A stretch of 64,000 bases of DNA, taken from assembly GCF_014204515.1 (NCBI RefSeq), contig NZ_JACHLI010000004.1, positions 248,001 to 312,000 on the forward strand, read 5' to 3'. This DNA comes from Pseudomonas nitroreducens. Its GTDB lineage: Bacteria > Pseudomonadota > Gammaproteobacteria > Pseudomonadales > Pseudomonadaceae. Shown here piece after piece: positions 16,489 through 24,869 of this stretch; positions within the stretch are counted from its first letter, which is position 1; the number at the start of each line of letters is the position of its first letter. A program made the position numbers and the translations under genes. Under the pieces are notes generated by a model. The model saw only the letters and a program-made list of their open reading frames with translations, was not told where the DNA came from and searched no databases.

Positions 16489-17583
16489 ATGAGCGCCGTT
16501 ACCCGTGCCACGGTGGAGGCCGTCCTCCGCCAGATCAACGACCCCCACACCGGCCAGAACCTGCTGGACGCCGGCTACCTGCGCGAGCTGGACATCCAGG
16601 GCGGGCGCGTCGCGCTGACCCTGGAGCTGGGCTACGCCGCCGGCCTGTTCAGGAACGGCCTGGCGCAGACCGTGCAGATGGCCCTGGAAGCACTGGACGG
16701 TGTCGACTCGGCCCAGGTGAAAGTGGAAACCCACATCGCCGCGCACAAGGCCCAGGCCCAGGTGCCGGGGATGAGCAACGTCAAGAACATCATCGCCGTG
16801 GCCTCCGGCAAGGGCGGCGTGGGCAAGTCCACCACCGCCGCCAACCTCGCGCTGGCGCTGGCCCGCGAAGGCGCCAGGGTGGGCATCCTCGACGCCGATA
16901 TCTATGGCCCGAGCCAGGGCATCATGTTCGGTATCCCCGAGGGTACCCGGCCGCAGATCCGTGAGCAGAAGTGGTTCATCCCGCTGCAAGCCCACGGCGT
17001 CGAAGTCATGTCCATGGCCTTCCTCACCGACGACAACACCCCGGTGGTCTGGCGCGGCCCGATGGTTTCCGGCGCGCTGCTGCAGCTGATCACCCAGACC
17101 GCCTGGAACGACCTGGACTACCTGGTCATCGACATGCCGCCGGGCACCGGCGACATCCAGCTGACCCTGGCGCAGAAAGTCCCGGTGGCCGGCTCGGTGA
17201 TCGTCACCACCCCGCAGGACCTGGCCCTGCTCGACGCGAAGAAGGGCGTGGAGATGTTCCGCAAGGTCAACATCCCGGTGCTGGGCGTGGTGGAGAACAT
17301 GGCCGTGCACATCTGCTCCAACTGTGGCCACGCCGAGCACCTGTTCGGCGAGGGCGGCGGCGAGAAGCTGGCGGCGCAGTACGGCGTGGAACTGCTGGCC
17401 TCGCTGCCGCTGTCCATGGCCATCCGCATGCAGGCCGACGGCGGCAAGCCCACGGTGATCGCCGATCCGGAAAGCCAACTGGCGATGATCTACCAGGAAA
17501 TGGCGCGTTGCGTCGGCGCCCGCATCGCCCTGAGCGAGAAGGCCGCTCCGGACATGCCGAACATCTCCATCAGCGACGACTGA
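16489..17583 (+). CDS. apbC: Iron-sulphur carrier protein Mrp/ApbC
   Basis: P-loop NTPase that binds and delivers iron-sulphur clusters. An N-terminal DUF59/MIP18-like domain (1-85) precedes the NTPase domain. The deviant Walker A SGKGGVGKST is at residues 106-115, the PPGTGD switch at 218-223, and the cluster-binding CxxC at Cys276/Cys279. The 364-aa length is standard. Start is the ATG at 16489; 15 bases after its stop comes an unknown exported protein, probably in the same transcript. Not to be confused with the Mrp antiporter genes further right. Confidence 0.96.
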   Translation: MSAVTRATVEAVLRQINDPHTGQNLLDAGYLRELDIQGGRVALTLELGYAAGLFRNGLAQTVQMALEALDGVDSAQVKVETHIAAHKAQAQVPGMSNVKNIIAVASGKGGVGKSTTAANLALALAREGARVGILDADIYGPSQGIMFGIPEGTRPQIREQKWFIPLQAHGVEVMSMAFLTDDNTPVVWRGPMVSGALLQLITQTAWNDLDYLVIDMPPGTGDIQLTLAQKVPVAGSVIVTTPQDLALLDAKKGVEMFRKVNIPVLGVVENMAVHICSNCGHAEHLFGEGGGEKLAAQYGVELLASLPLSMAIRMQADGGKPTVIADPESQLAMIYQEMARCVGARIALSEKAAPDMPNISISDD

Positions 17584-17598
17584 TCGCCAGGAACTCCC

Positions 17599-18213
17599 AT
17601 GCGCAAGGATGCGAAAAGCGCCGCCGGCTGGCTGCTGGCGGCGTGCCTGGGCCTCACCGGCTCACTGGGCTGGGGCGCCGACGAAGACTCCGCCGATTGG
17701 CAGGCCCAGTGTGTGATCGGCGGCCAGCCGTTGACCCTGGACTTCCGTTCCGCCTCCGGTGATGCCTTCGAGGACGACATGACCGTGCAGGCGCGCCGCG
17801 CCGACGGCTCCAGCGTCGCGCTGCCACTGCCGCCCGCCCTCTACCACGCCACCGGACTGCTCGGCAGCCCGCGCAGCGCCTGCGACCCAGTGCCGCTGCT
17901 GGACATGGGCAACGGCCTCGGCCTGCTGCTCCTGGTGCGCGACAACCTCCCCGGCCTGCCGGTGGTGGATGTGTTGCTGCTGGATCTGGTCACTTTGCAG
18001 GTTGTGGACAAGCGCCTGGGCGATCCCGGCGCCTTGGAAGGCCTGCTGAAGACGTCCAGCCTGGTGCTGCGTCAGTCAGCCGAGGGAGTCGATTTGCGCC
18101 TGGTGCGCGAAGCCGTGCCCGGCGCCGAATGCGATTGCGCCGACGCCTATGCCGAAGACTGGCTGCGCTTCTCGGTGGAGCAGCGACGATTGCGAACGGC
18201 CTGGTTGCCCTGA
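17599..18213 (+). CDS. Hypothetical exported protein downstream of apbC
   Basis: A 204-aa protein with an N-terminal basic-hydrophobic export signal (MRKDAKSAAGWLLAACLGLTGSLGWGA). The mature part is acidic with a leucine-rich central section (LLDMGNGLGLLLLVRDNLPGLPVVDVLLLDLV) and a late CDC motif (ECDCADAYAED). No known domain is recognised. It follows apbC closely on the same strand and is convergent with the MreB-like gene (16-base gap). Confidence 0.75.
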   Translation: MRKDAKSAAGWLLAACLGLTGSLGWGADEDSADWQAQCVIGGQPLTLDFRSASGDAFEDDMTVQARRADGSSVALPLPPALYHATGLLGSPRSACDPVPLLDMGNGLGLLLLVRDNLPGLPVVDVLLLDLVTLQVVDKRLGDPGALEGLLKTSSLVLRQSAEGVDLRLVREAVPGAECDCADAYAEDWLRFSVEQRRLRTAWLP

Positions 18214-18229
18214 GCCCGCGGAGGAGCCC

Positions 18230-18724
18230 TCACACTTTCCAGTCGGTTCCGGCTCCATCCGGAAACTGGCCGTTGCGCAGCTCATCGATACTGAGTTCCC
18301 GCCCGGTCCAGACGTGCACCTTGCGTGCCCCCGCCCCGCGACAAAGCTCATGGAAACCGCGGGCTTCCACCATGGTCAGGCCACCCTCGAGCAGTTCCTG
18401 GGGGTGCAGAATCGCGATCGGCGCCGCCTTGAACAGGGTTCTGGGTACCAGGCGCCGGAACAGCAGCTGCAAGGTCTTCTCGCAGATGGGGTAGTTCGCC
18501 AGCAACGTCCGTGGATGATCAAAGCCGTTGAGTACCTCGACGCCGGCCTGGCCCTGCAGTTGCTGTGCCGCCTCGCCGACTGCAAGGACCTTGGGCTTGC
18601 CGTCTTCGTAGCGCAGGGCCAGTAGCGGTGGTTCGCCGAACGCCTGGCCGGAGGGCAGCAGCACGCCGCTGATCCAGTGACGGGAAAGCTTCAGGTACAG
18701 GGTGGACGAAAAGTGCTCAAGCAT
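18230..18724 (-). CDS. Degenerate, half-length MreB-like protein
   Basis: The 164-aa product aligns along its length with the N-terminal half of MreB. Examples are FSSTLYLKL against FSNDLSIDL, LAVGEAAQQLQG against the MreB AVGHDAKQMLG region, ICEKTLQLLFRRL against VTEKMLQHFIKQV, and RGAGARKVHVW against QGAGAREVFLI. The phosphate-1 loop (DLGTANT in MreB) is replaced by KLSRHWIS, and the whole C-terminal half with phosphate-2 and adenosine motifs is absent, so ATP-dependent filament formation is not expected. The ATG at 18724 has GGAAGAG upstream. The frame is intact and coding, so this looks like a functional small derivative rather than decay. Role unknown. Confidence 0.75.
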   Translation of the reverse strand: MLEHFSSTLYLKLSRHWISGVLLPSGQAFGEPPLLALRYEDGKPKVLAVGEAAQQLQGQAGVEVLNGFDHPRTLLANYPICEKTLQLLFRRLVPRTLFKAAPIAILHPQELLEGGLTMVEARGFHELCRGAGARKVHVWTGRELSIDELRNGQFPDGAGTDWKV

Positions 18725-18869
18725 TTGCGGTCTCTTCCGTGAGGCGATGCGGCGCAGGTTACGGAAATCCACCTGAAGCCGTCGACCATCCGGCCGCACC
18801 CTTTGCTGGAAATTGTGACGCCCGGTAAGATTCGCCTTCTTTTTTCAACCGCCGCACAGGACACCCGCC

Positions 18870-19436
18870 ATGAGCATCAAATCGGACAAGTGGATTCGCC
18901 GCATGGCTCAGGAACACGGCATGATCGAGCCGTTCGTCGAGCGCCAGATCCGTGGTGCCGATGACAGCCGGGTGATTTCCTACGGCGTCTCCAGCTACGG
19001 CTACGACGTGCGCTGCGCCGCCGAATTCAAGGTGTTCACCAACATCCACTCGGCCGTGGTCGACCCGAAGAACTTCGACGAGAAGAGCTTCGTCGACATC
19101 AACAGCGACGTCTGCATCATCCCGCCGAACTCCTTCGCCCTGGCGCGCACCGTCGAGTACTTCCGCATCCCGCGCGACGTGCTGACCATCTGCCTGGGCA
19201 AGAGCACCTACGCGCGCTGCGGCATCATCGTCAACGTGACCCCGCTGGAGCCCGAGTGGGAAGGCCACGTGACCCTGGAATTCTCCAATACCACCAACCT
19301 GCCGGCGAAGATCTACGCCCACGAAGGCGTGGCGCAGATGCTGTTCCTGCAGTCGGACGAGGCCTGCGAAGTGTCCTACCGCGATCGCGGCGGCAAGTAC
19401 CAGGGCCAGACCGGCGTGACCCTGCCCAAGGCCTGA
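18870..19436 (+). CDS. dcd: dCTP deaminase
   Basis: Deaminates dCTP to dUTP, the main source of dUMP for thymidylate in gammaproteobacteria. The 188-aa length is standard. Conserved features are SYGYDVRC, the active-site GKSTYARCG and PLEPEWEGHVTLEFSN (catalytic glutamate in this last motif). Start is the ATG at 18870, MSIKSDKWIRRMA. A 26-base gap leads to the next exported-protein gene, which may share the transcript. Confidence 0.96.
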   Translation: MSIKSDKWIRRMAQEHGMIEPFVERQIRGADDSRVISYGVSSYGYDVRCAAEFKVFTNIHSAVVDPKNFDEKSFVDINSDVCIIPPNSFALARTVEYFRIPRDVLTICLGKSTYARCGIIVNVTPLEPEWEGHVTLEFSNTTNLPAKIYAHEGVAQMLFLQSDEACEVSYRDRGGKYQGQTGVTLPKA

Positions 19437-19462
19437 TCGGGCCGTACAGAGAGAACACGGAC

Positions 19463-20053
19463 ATGACCTCGCAAGGACTGCGGGGCCTGCTTTGCGCCCT
19501 GTTGCTGGGCGCCAGCGGCCATCTGGCGGCCGCCGAACTCAACGTCACCCCGGGTGGCGACGTGCTTGGCCTGCCGCCCAACGCTCCCCTGAAGCAATTC
19601 GTCGAACGCCTGGGCGAGCCCACGGCGCGCCTGCCCATGCGCAATGGCGAGCAGGGCCTGCTCTACGGCAACGCCACGCTGCTGGTGTTCAAGGGGCAGC
19701 GCCTGACGGAAGTGCGCTGCTGGTTGCACAGCCGGTTCACGCCGTCGCTGTTCCTGGGCTGGCTGGACCAGGTCGAGCCTGGCAAGGACCCGCTGACCTT
19801 CGCCGTGGACGGCAAGGTGCATCTGGGCCAGGAGCGTGGCGCGGCCACTCAGGGGCTCAACGGCCTGGAAGGCGACGGCGACGAGTTGTCCGACATCCGC
19901 ATGAGCGGCGAGAGCGAAATCTGGCTGGGCTACGGTAATTCCGAGGACTACGGCATCCAGGGCGAGAGCCATCAGGTCGTGGTCTCCCTCAGCGTGAGCA
20001 TGCCCGAGCCGCTGGCCGCTGCGGCTTCAATGGGCGTGATGAGCCGTCCCTAG
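19463..20053 (+). CDS. Hypothetical exported protein downstream of dcd
   Basis: A 196-aa protein with an export signal (MTSQGLRGLLCALLLGASGHLAAA). The mature part includes LGLPPNAPLKQFVERLGEPTAR and a run of glycine/aspartate-rich loops, suggestive of a small all-beta periplasmic domain, but no family is recognised. The ATG at 19463 gives the signal peptide; the longer upstream frame overlaps dcd and is not used. The last 27 bases overlap the end of the convergent ATPase gene. Confidence 0.75.
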   Translation: MTSQGLRGLLCALLLGASGHLAAAELNVTPGGDVLGLPPNAPLKQFVERLGEPTARLPMRNGEQGLLYGNATLLVFKGQRLTEVRCWLHSRFTPSLFLGWLDQVEPGKDPLTFAVDGKVHLGQERGAATQGLNGLEGDGDELSDIRMSGESEIWLGYGNSEDYGIQGESHQVVVSLSVSMPEPLAAAASMGVMSRP

Positions 20054-20584
20054 GGACTCCAGCACGAAAGCCGCTCGCTCCTCCAGCCCCGCGAGCGGCA
20101 GCCGCACGATGCGATAGCCCAGCTCTTCGTACACCCTGGCCATGACTGCCGCCGTGCGCCGTGCTTCGGTGAAGTCCTGCCGGCGCTCGGCGTCCTGGCG
20201 GTAGATGGCTTCCCACGGCGGTGCCAGGAAAACAGTCGGCCCATAACGCAGTTCCCGAGCGGCGGTTTCCAGTTCGACGGGAACAGGCAGGCCACAAAGC
20301 CGCGCATAGCCCAGCACATCCACCAGGCCGCGATCGAACAGCCACAGCCCGCCCGCAGCGAGCGCTTGCTCGCGGGTCGTCAGCGCGTGTTCGAACATCG
20401 CCTGGCAGAAGGCTTCCCGGTTGGCCCATGGCAGGGCGTCTGCGCCCATGGCCAGTTGCTGGCGGATGATGGCGCGGCCGCCTTCTTCGATGACGTTGAG
20501 GCCGTGATACTGGTGCAGATAGTCGAGCAGCGTGCTCTTGCCGGCTCCGGGGCCGCCGGTGATGACGATGAGGGATTCGGACAT
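20027..20584 (-). CDS. Small AAA-family P-loop ATPase/kinase-like protein
   Basis: A 185-aa soluble protein starting MSESLIVITGGPGAGKST, with Walker A GGPGAGKST (residues 10-18), a DRG motif (WLFDRGLVDVLGYARL) typical of thymidylate-kinase-like or AAA_28 proteins, and RRTAAVMARVYEELGYRIVRLP near the end. The fold class suggests a nucleotide or small-molecule kinase; the substrate is unknown. Start is the ATG at 20584. Its 3' end overlaps the convergent gene by 27 bases. Confidence 0.85.
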   Translation of the reverse strand: MSESLIVITGGPGAGKSTLLDYLHQYHGLNVIEEGGRAIIRQQLAMGADALPWANREAFCQAMFEHALTTREQALAAGGLWLFDRGLVDVLGYARLCGLPVPVELETAARELRYGPTVFLAPPWEAIYRQDAERRQDFTEARRTAAVMARVYEELGYRIVRLPLAGLEERAAFVLESLGTAHHAH

Positions 20585-20667
20585 GGCGATGACTCCTGGG
20601 TAAAGGATGGAGGGAGTGCCAGTCGGGAAGGTCTTGCGAGGGGAGGTACGGCGGAAGCGGGGCGGGA

Positions 20668-20694
20668 AAAAAGAAAGGCACCCAAGGGGTGCCT
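20668..20694 (-). terminator. Terminator downstream of quiP
   Basis: On the minus strand AGGCACCCC / GGGTGCCT forms a hairpin followed by TTCTTTTTT, 85 bases after the quiP stop. The rest of the interval 20585-20778 shows no gene. Confidence 0.8.
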
Positions 20695-20778
20695 GAATAT
20701 GATCATGGAGTAAGTCGACAATTCTGATTCCGAGGCGGGATGCAAGTTCCCGACCCCGGTGAAATATTTTTCAGATCA

Positions 20779-23319
20779 TCACTTTTCCGGCACCAGCGTC
20801 AGGCGCTTCACGCCGTAGACCTTCTCCAGGTTCTGCGATTGGAACGGGAAGGTCATGTAGTTGCCCTTCAGCCAGGCGTCGATGCCGTCGGCGTAGTGTG
20901 GGCTGGCCGGGTTGCCGGACTGGCCGCTGCTGTTGAGGGCGATCATCGGTTCGCTCTGGCCGAAGTCGACGATCAGGCGCATGGCCGGGATCAGCCAGGT
21001 ATCGAAGTCCTGGCCCCAGTGGTAGGCGGAGACGTTCAGCGTCGTGTGATCGCCGCCGGCCGGGTACGGGCCGCGGTCCAGGTAGCCCTTGATTGCGCCG
21101 AGGCTGGCGCGCTCGCTGGCGCTGAGGTTGGGCGCCATCTTGGTGCTGTCGCTGACCCACTCGTAGGTGTGCAGCTTGCCCCACTGCCAGGCGCGGCGGT
21201 CGCTGCCCAGCTTCTGTTCGCAGAAGGCGGTGGCGGCGGCCAGGCTGCGGGCGAGGATCGCCGGCTTGTCTTCCTTCTGCGGGGTGCGGGTGTCGTCCCA
21301 GAACGGGCTGTCGTCGCGCCCCAGCAGATGGTCGGCCTGGGCCGAGTAGGAGAGGTTGGCGGTCTCGACGAAGGCCTTCCACGACGGGCTGTCTTCCGGG
21401 CCCAGCTCGTCGAGGAAGATCTGCCGGGTGCTTTCCTGCAGGAAGGCTTCGTACAGCGCGGCGTCGCCGGAGGTGGGCGAGAGCTTGCCGTCGAACGCCA
21501 TGATCCGGTCCAGCGCTTCGCGGGCGCGGGCGCGCTGGTCGGCGGGCAGGGCGTCGATGGCCTTCTTCAGCGGCTGGGCCATGCCCGGCGCATCCAGCAT
21601 CGATTGCAGCTTGCCGGCGAACGGCGTGGTCTGGTCGTACTGCATGGCGATCATGCTGCGGTAGTCGTGGCTCTTGCTGGCGCCGGCGAGCTGGGCGATG
21701 CGCTCGTAGCGCTCGGGGTAGTACCAGGAGCTGGAAAGCTGCGCGCCGTAGCCCGGCTGCACGCTGCGGTGGTTGGCGGTGCCCAGCCAGCCCTGCGCCG
21801 GGTCCTGGTCGGACGGATGGAGGATCGGGTCGGCGTAGCCGTCCCAGTCGTAGCGGCCGTCCCAGCCGGGGGAGGGCAGCAGGCCGCGGCCTTCCTTGCG
21901 GTTGGGGAAGCGCCCGGTGACCTGCCAGCCGATGTGCTTCTCGTCGGCGAATACGATGTTCAGCGCCATGGCGCGCACGTCGCGGGTGGCATCGAAGGCC
22001 TGCTCGACGTTCTTCGCCCGGGACAGGTCGAAGAAGGCGTCGAGGGTGCGGTCGGTCTCGTTCTGGATGCTCTGGTAGGCAATGCCGTAGCCGCTGGACA
22101 GCGGCAGCGGTTGCAGTTCGTGCTTGCGCTCGCCCAGGGCGCTGTTGAGCAGCGGGCCGTGACGGGTCTCGTAGATGACCTCGCGGACCGGACTCTGGCC
22201 CTTGATGAAGAAGGTCTCGTTGCGCTCGATGGCCGGTTTCCACTGGCCGTCGGCGAGGTAGTAGAGCTTGCTGCCCTGGCGCTTCACCTGTTCGAGGAAC
22301 AGGTCCTGGTTGTCGCCCATGACCATGGTCATGCCCCAGGCCAGCTTGCCGTTGAAACCGGCCACCACGCCCGGTACGCCGGCGATGGAGACGCCCGCGG
22401 CGTTGTACTTGGGCGAGCGGATCTGCACGTAGTTCCACACCGAGGGCATGGATAGCGGCAGGTGGGTGTCATTGGCCAGGATGCTTTTGCCGCTGCGGCT
22501 GCGCTGCGGGGCGATGGCCCAGTTGTTGGAGGCGGCGACGCCCATCATCTGCAGCGACGCGACCTGCCCGGCGGCGCGGTCGAGGGCGTCGAGCCCGGCG
22601 ATCCTGCCGTCCAGGCGCAGGCCCTTGAGCTTCTCGGCTTCCTCGAAGGGCAGCGCTTCGTCCGGATAGATCGGCGTCAGCCAGGGCAGCTTGTCGGCGC
22701 CGACCTTCTGCGCCAGCACCAGGGAGGCGATCTCTTCCTGCAGGTTCACCGCCAGGCCGAAGTTCAGCAGGCTGAAGACCAGCGCGGAGTCTTCCGGTTT
22801 CCAGTACTCGGGACGGTAGCCGGATTCGGCCAGGTCCATCGGCAGCTTGTCGCGGTAGCGGTACAGGTAGGCATTGACGCCGCGCGCGTACGTCTCGAAG
22901 AAGCGCTTCAGGCGCGGCGAAGAGCCAGCATACAGCGCATCCGCGGCCTTCTTCAGGTTCACCGTGCGCATGAAGCGGTCGGTCTCCAGGGCGCCGGGGC
23001 CGACCATCTCGGACAGGCGTCCCTGGGCCATCAGGCGCAGGCCGACCATCTGGCTGATGCGGTCGCTGGCGTGCACGTAGCCCAGGGTGAACAGCGCATC
23101 GTGGAAGGTGCTGGTCTCGATCAGCGGCATCCCCAGGCTGTTGCGGCGGATCGACACGTTGTCCGCCAGGCCCTTGATCGGCTGCACGCCATAGCTGGGC
23201 GGCAGGCTGTCGGAATAGCGGTCATTCAGCCAGCCCTGGCAGCCGCTGAGGCTGACGGCGGCGCTGAGGGTGGCGGCAAGGCCGAAGCTGGGAAGCCGGC
23301 GGAAGGCTCGCGGGGCCAT
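20779..23319 (-). CDS. quiP: Acyl-homoserine lactone acylase QuiP (penicillin acylase family)
   Basis: Ntn-hydrolase that removes the acyl chain of long-chain N-acyl homoserine lactones, a quorum-quenching and AHL-utilisation activity described for P. aeruginosa PA1032. The 846-aa precursor has a lipoprotein-like signal (LSGC, Cys27), an alpha chain, and the maturation/nucleophile serine at Ser264 in VAASNNWAI, followed by the beta chain with FNGKLAWGMTMVMGDNQDL and the HTYEW and GGDHTTL stretches. The sequence is very close to QuiP as I recall it. The ATG at 23319 has GGAG eight bases upstream; a GTG at 23337 would add six residues. Confidence 0.93.
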   Translation of the reverse strand: MAPRAFRRLPSFGLAATLSAAVSLSGCQGWLNDRYSDSLPPSYGVQPIKGLADNVSIRRNSLGMPLIETSTFHDALFTLGYVHASDRISQMVGLRLMAQGRLSEMVGPGALETDRFMRTVNLKKAADALYAGSSPRLKRFFETYARGVNAYLYRYRDKLPMDLAESGYRPEYWKPEDSALVFSLLNFGLAVNLQEEIASLVLAQKVGADKLPWLTPIYPDEALPFEEAEKLKGLRLDGRIAGLDALDRAAGQVASLQMMGVAASNNWAIAPQRSRSGKSILANDTHLPLSMPSVWNYVQIRSPKYNAAGVSIAGVPGVVAGFNGKLAWGMTMVMGDNQDLFLEQVKRQGSKLYYLADGQWKPAIERNETFFIKGQSPVREVIYETRHGPLLNSALGERKHELQPLPLSSGYGIAYQSIQNETDRTLDAFFDLSRAKNVEQAFDATRDVRAMALNIVFADEKHIGWQVTGRFPNRKEGRGLLPSPGWDGRYDWDGYADPILHPSDQDPAQGWLGTANHRSVQPGYGAQLSSSWYYPERYERIAQLAGASKSHDYRSMIAMQYDQTTPFAGKLQSMLDAPGMAQPLKKAIDALPADQRARAREALDRIMAFDGKLSPTSGDAALYEAFLQESTRQIFLDELGPEDSPSWKAFVETANLSYSAQADHLLGRDDSPFWDDTRTPQKEDKPAILARSLAAATAFCEQKLGSDRRAWQWGKLHTYEWVSDSTKMAPNLSASERASLGAIKGYLDRGPYPAGGDHTTLNVSAYHWGQDFDTWLIPAMRLIVDFGQSEPMIALNSSGQSGNPASPHYADGIDAWLKGNYMTFPFQSQNLEKVYGVKRLTLVPEK

Positions 23320-23440
23320 GGAGATGTGCTCCTGCACAAGAGGGACGCGGAAAAGGCGCTACGTTAGTGAGCCGAGGATAGCTGTGCAAGCCACGCACGG
23401 CGGGATTTTCAGTGACTGGCCGATAGTCGTGCCAGACAGC

Positions 23441-23467
23441 AGAAGGCCCGCACGGGGCGGGCCTTCT
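23441..23467. terminator. Hairpin after the His-rich SEC-C gene
   Basis: AGAAGGCCCGC / GCGGGCCTTCT hairpin, 22 bases beyond the stop of the minus-strand gene at 23489. The T-tract is weak, so efficiency is uncertain. The remaining 120 bases to quiP hold its promoter region. Confidence 0.6.
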
Positions 23468-23488
23468 TTGCAGTGCGTAGGGCCTGGG

Positions 23489-23689
23489 TCAGGCGCCGTG
23501 GCACTTCTTGTACTTGCTGCCGCTGCCGCAGGGGCAAGGATCGTTGCGGCCCACGTCCTTGAGCGGGTTACGGGCCGGCTCGTGGCTGTGGTTGCAATGC
23601 GGGCCGTGCACGTGGCCATGGTCATGGTGGTGGTCATGATCGTGGTCGTGGTTGCAGTTCGGACCGTGTACGTGGGGTTCCTGGCTCAT
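23489..23689 (-). CDS. His-rich SEC-C zinc-binding small protein
   Basis: A 66-aa protein: an N-terminal histidine/aspartate-rich metal-binding run (HDHDHDHHHDHGHVHG) with CNH repeats, then a C-terminal SEC-C motif GRNDPCPCGSGSKYKKCHG that binds zinc. The start is taken at the ATG (MSQEPHVHG); a GTG at 23701 would add four residues and overlap the upstream stop. It follows the LEA14-like lipoprotein gene on the same strand. Likely a zinc reservoir or a small adaptor; function unknown. Confidence 0.82.
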   Translation of the reverse strand: MSQEPHVHGPNCNHDHDHDHHHDHGHVHGPHCNHSHEPARNPLKDVGRNDPCPCGSGSKYKKCHGA

Positions 23690-23697
23690 GGTGACGC

Positions 23698-24183
23698 TCA
23701 CTCGGGGATGAAATCGCCGGGAATTATCTCGCCATTGCGGGCGATGTGCACGCTCTGTCCGAACAGCAGGCCGGTCTTCACTTCACCGGTGAGGCTGTAC
23801 TTGATCGGCTTGTCCGGGTCTTCCAGCAGCTTGACGATGTACTTCATGTGCCGCCACAGGTTGGTGGTCACCGGCACCTCGAAGGTTTCGTGACCATTGG
23901 CCGGCACTGTGAACCAGTCGTTCGACTCGCCCTCGGCGAGATCGACATCATTGAGCTTGACCTTGTAGGCCAGGCCGCGGACCGGGAGGCTGAAGTCGTT
24001 CGGATTGTCGATGCGGAAGTGCAGGACGAATTCCTGTTCCAGCAGGCGAGCCTTGACGACGTCCACCTTCTGCAGCTTCACGTCGGGTTGCTCGAAATCA
24101 CCAGCCATCCAGCTACAGCCCGATACGAAACCGAACAGCCAGATCAGGCTGAGAATTCTTATCATTTGCGCCTGATAATTCAT
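23698..24183 (-). CDS. LEA14-type (WHy domain) lipoprotein
   Basis: A 161-aa lipoprotein with a signal and lipobox VSGC (Cys23) followed by an LEA type 2 / WHy beta-sandwich: VDVVKARLLEQEFVLHFRIDNPNDFSLPVRGLAYKV is the typical core with the NPN motif. Such proteins are linked to desiccation or envelope stress tolerance in several bacteria, role unproven here. The ATG at 24183 has GAGG eight bases upstream. It is the first gene of a two-gene unit with the His-rich SEC-C protein. Confidence 0.88.
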   Translation of the reverse strand: MNYQAQMIRILSLIWLFGFVSGCSWMAGDFEQPDVKLQKVDVVKARLLEQEFVLHFRIDNPNDFSLPVRGLAYKVKLNDVDLAEGESNDWFTVPANGHETFEVPVTTNLWRHMKYIVKLLEDPDKPIKYSLTGEVKTGLLFGQSVHIARNGEIIPGDFIPE

Positions 24184-24236
24184 GTCTACCCCTCAAGACG
24201 CCCCAGTGTACCAAGCACCTGCTCGGCTGCAAGTTG

Positions 24237-24266
24237 TTGTTAGGTTAAAAGAAGCTGCACCATACT
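24237..24266 (+). promoter_or_regulatory. Possible sigma-70 promoter for the 24306 gene
   Basis: TTGTTA and CATACT are separated by 18 bases, 40 bases upstream of the start codon. It is the best match in the 122-base divergent interval and only moderately close to consensus. Confidence 0.35.
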
Positions 24267-24305
24267 GGCCGAATGTAACCGGCGGGTTAACACAGGAGAG
24301 TGAAG

Positions 24306-24869
24306 ATGAGCCGCTATGAGATCGCTTTCTCGGGCCAGACGGTGCCGGGTGCTCAACTGGAGACCGTGAAAGCCAACCTGGCCCGGTTGTTCCAGGCCGA
24401 CGCCCAGCGCATCGCGCTGCTGTTCTCCGGGCGCCGCATGGTGATCAAGAACAACCTCGACGCGGAGGCGGCGGAGAAGTACCGCAGCGTGATCGAGCGC
24501 GCCGGCGCCGTCGTCGAGGTGGTCGACATGGATGCGCAGATCGAGGAGATCGAGCTGGCGCCACCGCCGCCCGCCGAGCCGGTCGCCGCTGCGCCGCGGT
24601 CGACGGCAACTGGCGAAAGTGCGCCGCAGGGCCGCCTGAAAGTGGCCCCGCGCGATGAGTACATGGCGGCATTCGCCGATGTCGAGGCGCCGGACTTCGG
24701 CCTCGCCCCGGTGGGTTCCGACCTGCAGGACGAGAAGCCCGAGGCCCAGGCGCCGCGGGTGGACCTCAGTCAGTTCAGCGTCGCCCCGGTGGGCAGCGAC
24801 ATGGGCCAGGCCAGGCCCGAACCTGCGGGGCCGGCACCGGACACCAGTCACCTGAAGCTGGCGGACTGA
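24306..24869 (+). CDS. Hypothetical protein with conserved N-terminal domain and APVGSD repeats
   Basis: A 187-aa cytoplasmic-looking protein. Residues 1-75 (YEIAFSGQTVPGAQLETVKANLARLFQADAQRIALLFSGRR...) form a small alpha/beta domain seen at the N-terminus of several proteobacterial membrane proteins, where it is of unknown function. The rest is Pro/Ala-rich linker with two copies of a short motif, FGLAPVGSDL and FSVAPVGSDM, about 28 residues apart. The ATG at 24306 has GGAG seven bases upstream. It abuts the convergent TRIC gene with no gap. Confidence 0.82.
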   Translation: MSRYEIAFSGQTVPGAQLETVKANLARLFQADAQRIALLFSGRRMVIKNNLDAEAAEKYRSVIERAGAVVEVVDMDAQIEEIELAPPPPAEPVAAAPRSTATGESAPQGRLKVAPRDEYMAAFADVEAPDFGLAPVGSDLQDEKPEAQAPRVDLSQFSVAPVGSDMGQARPEPAGPAPDTSHLKLAD

